NCBI RefSeq assembly: GCF_042242105.1
Contig: NC_092022.1
Span: forward strand, 12,086,001-12,150,000
From: Pempheris klunzingeri
Taxonomy: Eukaryota > Chordata > Actinopteri > Acropomatiformes > Pempheridae
Direction: 5' to 3'
Length of the DNA: 64,000 bases
Position numbers and translations under genes: made by a program. Below are positions 53,988 through 64,000 of the stretch, piece after piece (positions within the stretch are counted from its first letter, which is position 1; each line of letters starts with the position of its first letter). Under the pieces are notes generated by a model that was not told the origin of the DNA, searched no databases, and saw only the letters and a program-made list of their open reading frames with translations.

Positions 53988-55722
53988 CGTGTCTTCGGGT
54001 CAAGCATGAGGAGGAAAATGTCAAATTAAAACTTTTCTGAGTCATGGATTGTGCTCAAAGTCATAGCCTGTAGTTCCAAACATGAGACATTAAGAGACAT
54101 GAGGGCAATTCATCTGAACACTTTCAGCACAGATAAATTATGAATAAATACATTTTATAACACGTTAAAAAAATACTCATTAAGCCAAAACAAATAGAGA
54201 AAAGACACCAAAGTTGCATGCTTCCCCACGTCTTGCACGAGAGCACACGTGACAGCACATTTTTATCATGATGATCCCCTGAATTATGATCGAAATGCTG
54301 CAGGGTGTAAACTGTACTCACCACGCCACAGTCCGGTGAGAGGACTTGAAAGGTGAGAGAAGCAGGCAGCCCTAATTGACTTCAATGGATCTTGAGTGGA
54401 GACAGGTTGCTAAATGATGTGAAGTGTCCAGGCAGGATGCTACTGCTGCTGCAGTCCTCTTCACTCTGTCTCTCTCAGTGATGCTCTGCACGGCGCATTG
54501 AACGCGTGGGACAGTCCCGAAGACTTGATCCCCTCGGTGACTGATAGGCAACACATTCTTCTCTTATTGAGCGCTACGAGGGGAATAAAAAAGGGATTTG
54601 CTGCTCTCATCTCCCTCTGTTTTTTTCGGAGCCTTTTCAATAGGATTGGAGGGAGGGATAGTTAATGCTCTTCATAGGGCGCACAATGAATAAGGAAACA
54701 ACTGGGCAGAAAGGAGAAAGGAAGAGAGAAAAAAAATAGGGCAATCCACAGTGTTGCGCATATTACTTGTGGAATCTCACGGTCATCACAGAATCGATTC
54801 CCTGTTAAATGAGTGCGTCTGCGAGTATTTTCCCACTGGGCGCGCGTTTGCCTCCACATCCAGTCCTGCAGAAAGGAGAAGTGCCCCTGGAGCAGTGGTG
54901 TGTTGGTACAGATGCTGTGGGTGCGCCCGGTTTGGTGCTCCGCCGCTGGTGTCACGGTGCAGTACAGTTACAGCGGAATATGAGCCATCTAAAACTGCCC
55001 TTTTTACCCGGTGGTTGGATTAGCCTACTCCCTAACCGCATCTCCTCCTCCTCTCTCCAAATGCGCTCTCAAAATGTGCAGTGACTAAGGACATTTCTGC
55101 ACATTTGGTTTCCTTTTTACACAAATCTCTCTGCAAGTGCACATTTATTTTACACGATTACACATATTTAATGATCAATAGCCTGCTAAAACGCCACTTT
55201 TATGAGGGGTTCCTAATATCTTTACGCACTTCCTTTGATTGGGCCCAATATACAAAGCTATCATAAGCAGTCTTTTACAGCCCAAAACGCGCGCGCACAC
55301 GCACAACGAAGCTTGCATGTGGAATGAGGCAATAATAAGCCCCTAGTTGTCATATAATTCACACTGCCTGCTGGGCTACTTAAATATTTTTTCGAAAGCC
55401 GGAGAGCTGAAATACGGTCTCCAATCAGAAGTTTGATGTATGATGAACCAGGAAAAAAAGAGGGGGACGAGTAAGAATAAAAACCTTTCCAAACATCTGG
55501 CCTGCAGACCTCCCTCGACGCACATGTAGCCCAGTGTAATCACAGCTTGAGCCACTTTGCGGCATCTCCATCTAACCTCAGACTACTAGCAGGCTTCAGT
55601 GTCCCCAAACTCCTCCATATTGGTTCATGGGTGAATGTTTCATTATGTGACATTTATCTGCTAATTTGCATGTTCCACATTAGTCACTGTGTCGGTTGCA
55701 GCTTGAATAATCTCTCTCCCTT

Positions 55723-55764
<42 letters not shown>

Positions 55765-57393
55765 TCTCTCTCTCCCTCAGATGACAGTAAAAGGAAGTGG
55801 GCTTTTGTAAAAAAAAAAAAAAAAAAAAAAGGCTTTAATGACAGCCGTCCTACGTTTATGCTCCAGCCTTATATGAAGGTGCTCAAACGGGTTTCCTGGA
55901 GCAGTCATGCGACACCGAGCAGATTAGAGCTTCAATCCGGATAAAGGGGGCCTTTTATATACAAATCAACTTCAAATCACTTTTTAAGCCACTTAGATAT
56001 ACACGCCAAGGCAGAATGCTAATGCACTTTTCATTGCCGCAGCTTAGGGAATGGAAGGAGATTAGATGAATTGGTGTCACTATACGAACCGTGTTCGAGG
56101 GGGGTTTTAACTTAATTTTATGAAAGTAGCCCACATGCACCCTCACTGGCTGCAGCAGCAGTGTCTATTCTTGTTTAGAGTGTGGTCGAGAAAATATTTT
56201 TAATTCGTGGGATAATTTGCGGTCTCACTACATGAGTGACCGACCTGTTGATTCAGTGGCAGGGTTGCTGTTTAATTTTGGATCAATATGTCGATTGATT
56301 GATTGCAGAGCTGCTGCATCGCCCAAACCAAGTCCTAACACGAGGCCTGGGCATCTGGTTTTACAGGCCAAGTCATTACTGGGTATGAAAAACCAATTTA
56401 AATAGATAATTGAGATGCTCTTCGGTTGTCTTCAATCTGTGTGAAATGTGTTTAAAACCCATTAAGGTCCTATTTCCTATAACGCACCACATGTCCATTT
56501 AAATTAATCAATAAGCGTTATCTACTATTTGATTTGCCATAATATGATAAGTAATCACAAAAATCAGGCCTGTCACGCCCCTAATGTATGCATATAATTT
56601 TACACTCTGAAATAAAGACTTTGGAGTGACAAAGTGAAGTTGTTTCAAACACAACAATGAAGAACAGACGCTCTGATGGAGGTGGGAGGAAGGGGGACCA
56701 CATGACTAAAAACAGTATTGTTGGAGGGTCTGTTAGCGGAGCCGCTTGCCTGCTGCTGGCTCCCTGTCGTACAGTGGAACCAGCAGCTCTCCCCTCCCCC
56801 CATCCATCATTTAACTCACCCCTTTATGAACAAAATCTTCTTTTAGTCTCCATATTTCATTTTTCTGTGCGCCTCCTTGTTATTTCTTTTTTTTTTTTTT
56901 TTAAAGTTGGAACTCTATGCTACACAATGTACGGAGCCACCAATAAAAAGCAAGACTAAATAAAGTCATATTTCTATATCCTATTAGATATGTTCATAGG
57001 GTCCAGTGTTTTAGATTACCCACCAAGACTTGAGACCGTTGTTGGCACGGTTTGGAAAGTGGTGCTGATGCGTAAAAGTTTGGACACGTCATTTTACGCC
57101 TCCACGAATGATCACAGTCCCAAATGATAAAATGATCAACTGGTGATCCAACTCTCATATTGGCCAATATTTTGCAAACAGCCGCCTGTAGAGGCATCTC
57201 CTCCCCTCCCCTCTTCCTCTCCCCCTCCCGTTTACTCTCGCCCCAGAGCTCCTCTGTTCTCCGACTTCACTCTTCGGTCGTTTGGCGGTGCATCGATAAT
57301 ACTCCACTCTTCTCCTTTTTTTTGATATTCTTGTTCAGTACAGGACTTTATCACCGGTGTTTTAATGTCACGTCGCGAAAGACTCTTGACAAA
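53988..57393. promoter_or_regulatory. Shared upstream region of the wnt1/wnt10b head-to-head pair
   Basis: 3.4 kb separating the two start codons. It contains a candidate wnt1 TATA box (minus strand, 54153-54159), an octamer ATTTGCAT at 55664-55671, a CT microsatellite (about 55710-55777), an A22 run (55809-55830) and, near wnt10b, a palindrome ATATTGGCCAATAT (57157-57170) holding CCAAT on both strands. No coding sequence was found. Both core promoters must lie within it. Confidence 0.6.
55710..55777. repeat. CT microsatellite in the wnt1/wnt10b intergenic region
   Basis: Nearly pure CT/TC dinucleotides, followed shortly by an A22 homopolymer at 55809-55830. Confidence 0.9.
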
Positions 57394-59569
57394 ATGGAGC
57401 TATCAAACAAACTCCGTTGGGACCAATTCCTGATTTTGGCAGCAGCACTTATGTCACCTGCATTAACGTGAGTGCACTTGAGAGCGCCAAGAGAGTTGAT
57501 GTTCACATGCGGGTTCTGGCTGCACTGAATTCGGCAAGAGTGGAGGGAATTTGCTGTGTACGACTGTATGATTTAAATGAATATTCAACATATTTAGTTT
57601 GAAAGTGAAACATCTGCCTCTGATTTCACAGGCTGGTTTATTGTAATATTGGAACAATAGAATCACTGTTTACTAATTTTCTAGTCTTTGACAACTCTGA
57701 ACAATGCCATAAACAATTCAACATAAATCCTACTGTTGTCATTCCTCCATTAGACATATTTGGCAATTTATTCTCTGCTTTTGGGACTTCTCAGCTGGAT
57801 GATCTGTTTGGAGTTATGCTTTTCCTTGCTTTAAGCCATATTAGTAGAAACACTGTAGTAAATTCTTGTGCAATTGATTTACACATTTTATTGGTGATGA
57901 GATGTATTTTGTAGTATATCCTTCTCAAATTGTTCCTTGTTTTGTGTGTGTGTTTTCTTAACAATTCAAAACATCTTCCCGTTGCCACATAGATCTCTGG
58001 ATCTGACTAATGAACTGTCCAGCTCTGATGACCCCCCACCACTAACTCTTTCTCTTTCTCTCTGCAGGGTGCTGTGTAATGATATCCTCAGCCTGAAGGT
58101 GGCAGGAGATCCAGTGCTAACCCCCAACTCAGTGTGCCTGAGGCTGGCAGGCCTCAGTAAACGTCAGATGCGGATGTGTGTGCGGAGCCCCGATGTGACA
58201 GCCTCTGCTCTGCAGGGCATCCAGGTGGCCATCCACGAATGCCAGCACCAGCTCCGGGACCAGCGCTGGAACTGCTCCTCACTGGAGGGACTTGGCAAGC
58301 TTCCCCACCACAACACCATCCTCAACAGGGGTGAGAGCCAGAGGCAAGCTGATGGTGATCAAAATGTGACCTGTGTTTGTAGGGGTGGAGGTGTGGGTTA
58401 CGAGAGTAGAGACTGTCCTGCACACTGACGCAGGACAGTCTTAGAGCTACTGTGTTTATTTCTTCAATTCTTTGAGCGTGTATCTCCTGCTCCCAGGTTT
58501 TCGGGAAAGTGCCTTCTCCCTGGCCTTGTTGGCAGCGGGTGTGGCTCACTCTGTGGCCTCGGCCTGCAGCATGGGCAAGCTGCGGGGATGTGGCTGTGAG
58601 GCCAAGCGTCGCCAGGATGATGACAAGATCCGGCTGAAACTTACACAGCTGCAGCTGCAGACCCTGCAGAAGGGCGGGGTAGGCATCAGCATGACACGGT
58701 CATTACCCTCAGAGCTAAACGGTCACCATGGCGACCTGCCCGCCAACCTGCGCTCCACCCACCCCTCCGCCCTGCTCAAGCCTTTACCAGATGAGCTGAG
58801 CTCCATGCAGGAGACCTGGGAGTGGGGGGGCTGCAGTCATGACGTCCGCTTTGGGGACCGTTTTTCCAGGGACTGGCTGGATTCCCGTGGGTCTCCAAGA
58901 GACATCTATGCTCGCATGAGGATGCATAACAACCGGATGGGACGACAGGTGATTCATATATTCCCTGTATTCTTAATGTTCCTCACAGAGCCGGCTAGCT
59001 CCTCATTGACATTTATCATTATCATTGCATTTCTGATTTGCTTATGTCATTTTCCTTTCTCTGCACAGATAGTGACTGACAACATGAAGAGGAAGTGCAA
59101 ATGTCATGGCACATCAGGGAGCTGTCAGTTTAAGACCTGCTGGCACGTGTCTCCAGAGTTCCGGCTTGTGGGTTCTCTACTCAGGGAAAAGTTCATGTCA
59201 GCCATCTTTGTCAACTCCCAGAACAAGAACAATGGGGTCTTCAACCCTCGAACAGGAAACGGTGCCAGCGGGAGCACAGGGGGGCTCAACGGAGGACGCC
59301 GTCGAAGCATGTCCAGAGAGCTGGTGTACTTTGAGAAGTCTCCTGATTTCTGTGAGCGGGATGCGTCTGTAGACTCTCCAGGCACACAAGGACGCATCTG
59401 CAACAAAACCAGTTACAGCACAGACAGCTGCAGCTCGCTTTGCTGCGGCCGTGGACACAACATCCTGAAACAGACTCGCAGCGAGCGCTGCAACTGCAGG
59501 TTCCACTGGTGTTGCTACGTGCTGTGTGAGGAGTGTCGTCTCACAGAGTGGGTCAATGTGTGCAAGTAG
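57394..59569 (+). CDS. wnt10b: Wnt10b secreted signalling protein
   Basis: Wnt ligand acting through Frizzled/LRP on beta-catenin; in vertebrates linked to bone, fat, skin and haematopoietic decisions. Exons: 57394-57467, 58068-58330, 58497-58948 and 59069-59569; total 1290 bp, 429 residues, near the usual Wnt10b length. A signal peptide covers about 1-24. Landmarks are [54 protein letters not shown], the Wnt10-type insert with [20 protein letters not shown], and [20 protein letters not shown]. The lipid site is Ser279 in [17 protein letters not shown], and the C-terminal cysteine domain ends WVNVCK. Intron 3 (120 bp) has no stop in frame. The orthologue is fixed by the Wnt10 insert and by head-to-head linkage to wnt1. 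Confidence 0.97.
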
Positions 59570-60372
59570 ATTCCAGATCGTCCCGTCCCAGCTGCCTTTA
59601 CTCATCCAGGACTCAAGATGGCGAGCCTGACCCTTCGCCCACTCCTGTTGTTCATGTGTTTGTTTCGCTCCTTGTGTAACTCTCCCAGAGAATCTGTTTA
59701 CCCCCCCCCCCCTTTTTTTTTCAGTCCATCATCTGGGATCTATTTTCTCTTTGTAGCCGCTGTTATTCTCAAAATGCCAAGTCAGAGATTGAAGAGGTGA
59801 CTCATGTCGTTTGTCTTGCCATGTTCTGTTTAGACGCTGCCCTCTCAGCCATGAAAACGGCCTATACCCCATTTTTCTATCCCACAAAACAAAGACGAGC
59901 AACAGCAGAGAGGCATCTCTGTTTCAGTGTCTACATGCTGACTCATCTCATTGTACAGTAGTTGTGTATTTTGGTGTGTACATGTATATTTGTAAATGTA
60001 TTATTATTAATATTATTACTGTGTTGGAGCTTGCGTTATTGGTTCTAGTTAATGACTTGTGTTGACCGAGTGACAGAGGATTGTGAATCAGTGCTCTTAG
60101 ACAATTAAGTCTCATCACATTTTAGTTTACATTTTACTGGGCTCTTCTAATGATCTCCAAGATATTTACTCCATTTGTCATTTTTGCACCTGTGACTCAG
60201 ACACAGCATTGATGCTTATTTAGGAGTCGCTTCTTTAAGTCTTTCTACACAAAGGTTCTAGTAATAGAAGAAGACTTATCTTCTTTGAAGAAGTGTTTTT
60301 GTCTTTTCTGAAGGACTGATACATCTGATAGAAAGCTTTCTCACAGAGGCAGCAGGACAGAGACCAAATAAA
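59570..60372 (+). other. wnt10b 3' UTR with polyadenylation signal
   Basis: Non-coding sequence after the stop, including a C10-T8 tract near 59701-59720. AATAAA at 60367-60372 is a plausible end of the message. Confidence 0.45.
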
Positions 60373-63179
60373 CTTATCAAAGTTTGTATACTTGTAAAAC
60401 TCAAGATGGGAAAGCAAGTTACAACATTGGAGACAAATTCAGTCTTTCAGTTAAGTGAGTCAACTAATCATTCTAATTTATTTACACTATTGTAACAATA
60501 GTAATTTCTTCATTAGAGTGGTTGATAGTGGTCATGTTTTCCGTGAATTCATATCAATATTATGGCAGACATATGCTTCCTCTTGATATAACTGTGATGT
60601 GATGTGTGTCACTTTCCTATGAAATCATGACCAAGCTCTTCTTACTCTCTGCTTGCTTTTGTCCGTTCCATCAGTCTGAGCACTCCTTAGATTCTTCCCA
60701 CATGTAGGACATGTCAAAGTGAGAGATGGACCTGCTTTAGTCCTGAACTGATGCTGAAGGGGTGTGTGTATGTTTGAGCGTGTGTGTCTGTTGCTGTGTA
60801 AATGGGGGGGCAAGTTCTACGCACCGCAGATTTGGGAGGTGAGAGCCTGTTTTATGGCCACTTCATGCTGAGAGAGGGACTTTTTATGGCTGCAGGATAT
60901 TGTTTCCTTCAAGTATGACTTTTATTACTGGAGAGGAGCATCAAGAGAGCAGAGTATGGGGGTTATTATACCAGTCTTTGCTGTGTGAGCATCTGAGGGG
61001 ATCATCTGTCCAGAGTTCATAGCCAAAGGAGGGACTGGCTGGACCACGTGGAACGCAGTGTCCCCTGTTACCTGGGAGACAGACCTCACAAACATAAACA
61101 CATGCATGCGTCTATGTACAAAGACACTTAAATGCAGAAATGCTGGCAATGATGCGGAATCAAAAACAGGCACGCTGGTGCGCACATACGAACTGTCAGA
61201 CAGCGCTCCTGGTGACCTGAGTGATTTGCACGTTCAGTCTAGTTACACTACGGATTTAGCAAAAAGCTAACGTCAACACCTGGCTGAATTTACGATAGCA
61301 GCATTCCAAGACATCCCAGATGATCCAAACTGTCTCCATGCTCAGTCTGCCGGGAAAACCTCTTCTGCCATATAGGATTTAATGCCAATTAAGTTGTGTT
61401 TGTATGGACTTAAGTAAATATCCCTTGACTCCTGAGAGATGACAGTGCCAGTGGCTGAATCAACTGTACTGCCTGCTTGGTATTTAGTGAGGGAATAAAA
61501 GGCAGACAGCGACTGGTAAGGAATGATAAGGGATGGATGGATTTCTGGTTTGCATTTCTTCATTCCTTTATCATTTCACCCTGGAGCGGCTGCGAAAGGG
61601 AATTTCCTGTCACTGTTTCTCCCATGTGTGAGACAGAGGTTGGTGGACAGCCTGGGATTGCTCTCTCTCTCCCTCTCTGCGTTCTTTTTCTCTCTTTTCC
61701 CACTCTCCCCCTCATCGCTGCAGACATAGACACATGCATAGCAACACATTGACTGCCCCCCGAGTAATGACAACCAGACTGGGTTGAAATTAAAGAGAGG
61801 GAGGCAGAGAGAGGAAGTTACGAGAGATAAAAGTTACCCACTTTGATTGACAGGATGATTATATGTATAAAGTAAGGCGATTTGGTGTGTTTAGTTGGAT
61901 ATAAAGATAGGGAGATAGATCCTTGCTCTACGTACAGTGGAGATGCAGAAGCAAAGGACAAATGGGGTTTGGAGAAGGGGGTGAATAAAGTGTACTCTGT
62001 ATAAATACATGCCTCAAAACATCTGCTTCTCAACTCCCCTTTCATTTTTGATGTGGGACAGGCAGAGAAGGAGAGCGGGAGAGAAAACACAAGGAGCCAG
62101 CTACCCAGAACATCAAAGCCCCTGCCCTCAACGCGCAGGCCCTCATTAGTTCAGCTAGCAGAACCAACGAGACTTGTGATTGTGTTTGCTGGGGTGCACG
62201 CTGGCAGACACTTCAGAGGAAAGTCTCCTTTAAGTCATAACTCCCCACCCCACCTCTCCTGCCACCACCCGAGCCCGCTGTAACCCCCCTGTAACCCTCT
62301 CGAAATTCCCCGCGCACACAAACTCGGCAGGCTCCCCCACCATCCACTCCACCCCATAATCTGGTCTGCAGCTGCAAACATCTGCTCCCCTCTTTATTCC
62401 CGTGCCGTCACCGCTGAATTGATAAACACATCTATCACCGGACCACTAACTGACACACAACAGAGAGGAAGAGGGAGGCAAAATGGTGGATTCACCTGTG
62501 GCTGTGGGGCTGGTCTCTGGCATGTCATTTAATCACACTGGGTTGTTTTTATTTATGGGTAATGGCTTAAACCCACACCTAGGAGGGAGAGGAAGTTCCT
62601 TCTTAATTCCTACATGGTAGCATCACCTGTAAATGTGCAGCAGGTTTTCACCTTTTGAAATACATAACCATAACCCAAAACCTTAACAAAATCAGTACTC
62701 AGGGGTTTGTAACCTGCTGTAATATTTATTCAGTCTATGTTTTGCTTCCTCCTGTCACCTCATTATCTGTGACACACAGAGGGCGGCTGCCAGGAAGAAT
62801 CACTTGGCATCCTGTTACAGTCAGCCATTTACTTATTCATTAAGATGATTCCTCTTTTAATTATTTAAGCATGTTTGCCTGTAGAGTCCTTGCTACATTT
62901 CATATTAGTTTAGTTGTTGGTATCCTGCTTTAACAGCACACAAATAACGAGTAACATAAAACACATGTAGAGACTATTACATAGAGGGGATATGTGTGTG
63001 AGCCATATGTCTCAAAAGCTGGACTGCTGTGTTTGATCTCACAAACGCAATCTCGAGGCAGGTTGATAGCTGATGCTACATGCAATTATTTTTTCATATT
63101 TTACACAGAGATAATTCAATTACAGCCGCCCTCCAGCAGTGCTCCTGGCTTTTAACAAGCCATGGATGAGAGGTGCTCC
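60373..63179. other. Intergenic DNA between wnt10b and the next gene
   Basis: No exon recognised. The part 62090-62480 is distinctly richer in G+C than its surroundings and holds E-box and homeodomain-like words (CATCTG, TGAATTGATAAA), so it could be a regulatory element, but I cannot establish conservation. The rest is ordinary. Confidence 0.4.
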
Positions 63180-63292
63180 TGACAATCCAAACTCCCGCGA
63201 GAACTCGGCGCCACAGCCGCTGCTTCTCGCGAGACTATCATCCAGTCCTGTGCCTGAGCCCAGCTGGTTGCCTGCCTGCCTGCCTTTGACGG
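63180..63292 (+). promoter_or_regulatory. Promoter and probable non-coding first exon of a downstream gene (arf3?)
   Basis: TCTCGCGAGA at 63225-63234 is a known vertebrate core-promoter element of housekeeping genes (bound by BANP); a partial copy, CCCGCGAGAA, precedes it near 63194. About 60 bp later the sequence GACGG|GTAAGTG (63292/63293) is a strong splice donor. No start codon with family similarity precedes it, so the exon is probably non-coding. In human, ARF3 follows WNT10B in this orientation, which makes arf3 the best guess, unproven here. Confidence 0.45.
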
Positions 63293-64000
63293 GTAAGTGT
63301 GAATGAGACGCAAATGGTGAAAATGCTCAAAGATGTATACAAGTAATAAAGGTGACCGCAGCGTATTTGTCGCCTTTTTCACGCCTCGTAACGCCTCTCG
63401 GTGAATGAACCACCGCTAATCGACGACATCAGGCCGACTGGGGCGCTTGTCGTGACTGTACGGGGGGATTACAACACACACAAATTGACCAGGAGAATTT
63501 CTTTTTTTCCCCCCTTAATACTGAAGACACTTGCCAATGTCGTTGCAAGCAAACTGCGCTCGAATATTCATCGTTTTGTGCTATAAATATGTAAGTTTGG
63601 CTCATTCAAATTCATCGCCTGGCTGGACTGCAGCATCAGCCGTCTTCCCCTGATGTACACGGATGTGCGGCCACTGCAGCTGTAACAGGCTATGCTAGCA
63701 GCTACAGCCTGTGCATTTAATATAAAATGAATGGACCCGTCGCTAGTCAGTCACAGCATCTGTTACAGGCGCTGAGATGATCGATTATTAAAAAGAAAGA
63801 AAAGGGCTCTCTGGAGGAAAAGGGTGATGCTCCAAATGCCGCAGAGCAAGCTGTGGGTGCATTAACAAAAAAAAAAGATATTTCTATAATTGTATCTGCT
63901 AACACCAAAATGCACCTCAGGTAGAACATGTTGACAGCAGAGTTGGCCTGTTACAGGGGCCATACCAAGAAAGGCTGCAGGGAAGTAAAATCCAAAGCCT
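63293..64000. other. Probable first intron of the right-edge gene
   Basis: Sequence after the donor at 63293 to the window end. No coding exon was found. It is likely intron, continuing beyond the window. Confidence 0.35.

Noticed and set aside
58472-59569. Single 365-residue start-to-stop reading as an intronless Wnt
   Set aside because: The frame crosses intron 3 of wnt10b; GTGATT and CTGCACAG splice sites and family alignment show that 58949-59068 is intron.

Overview
The window is nuclear DNA of a ray-finned fish, most likely a spiny-rayed teleost. The evidence is spliced vertebrate developmental genes with compact GT-AG introns, a decayed Tc1 transposon and other fish-type DNA repeats, and a gene neighbourhood that matches pieces of human 12q13 (DHH, LMBR1L, DNAJC22, IKZF4, WNT1, WNT10B). 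There are no bacterial operons, rRNA genes or CRISPR arrays, and I recognised no tRNA. All exon boundaries were read by hand from splice signals, reading phase and similarity to known families.

Layout: dhh (minus strand, exons 1 and 2 only; the autoprocessing exon lies left of the window) occupies 70-3554. An intergenic stretch follows, then lmbr1l (minus, 17 coding exons, 10037-22041) with a GC-rich promoter at about 22.1-22.3 kb. A dead Tc1 element with intact ends (22657-24266) separates it from dnajc22 (plus, 3 coding exons, 25662-26886). The next stretch holds promoter-like sequence and a three-layer nest of transposons (28592-30091). Then comes ikzf4 (plus, 7 coding exons, 30480-33775).

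From 35.7 to 47.6 kb the DNA is mostly repeats and microsatellites. It contains a hAT-like element (40348-40727), promoter-like sequence at 40.9-41.6 kb, and a candidate small two-exon gene for a 68-residue protein (42386-42794) that I cannot assign to a family. A probable wnt1 downstream enhancer lies at about 47.64-47.95 kb. wnt1 (minus, 4 exons, 50565-53987) and wnt10b (plus, 4 exons, 57394-59569) form a head-to-head pair sharing 3.4 kb of upstream DNA. The right edge carries the promoter and probable non-coding first exon of a further plus-strand gene, possibly arf3 by synteny.

Three genes encode secreted morphogens (Dhh, Wnt1, Wnt10b). Lmbr1l is a nine-pass membrane protein whose mammalian orthologue restrains Wnt/beta-catenin signalling in lymphocytes. 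Dnajc22 is a membrane J-domain protein and Ikzf4 (Eos) a zinc-finger repressor. They are linked by ancient synteny, not by one pathway. The best leads are the unassigned small gene, the wnt1 enhancer candidate, loss of the conserved Asn346 glycosylation sequon in Wnt1, an intron of wnt10b that is open and in frame, a GC-AG intron in lmbr1l, and a TATA-containing exon of ikzf4 just beside a transposon end.
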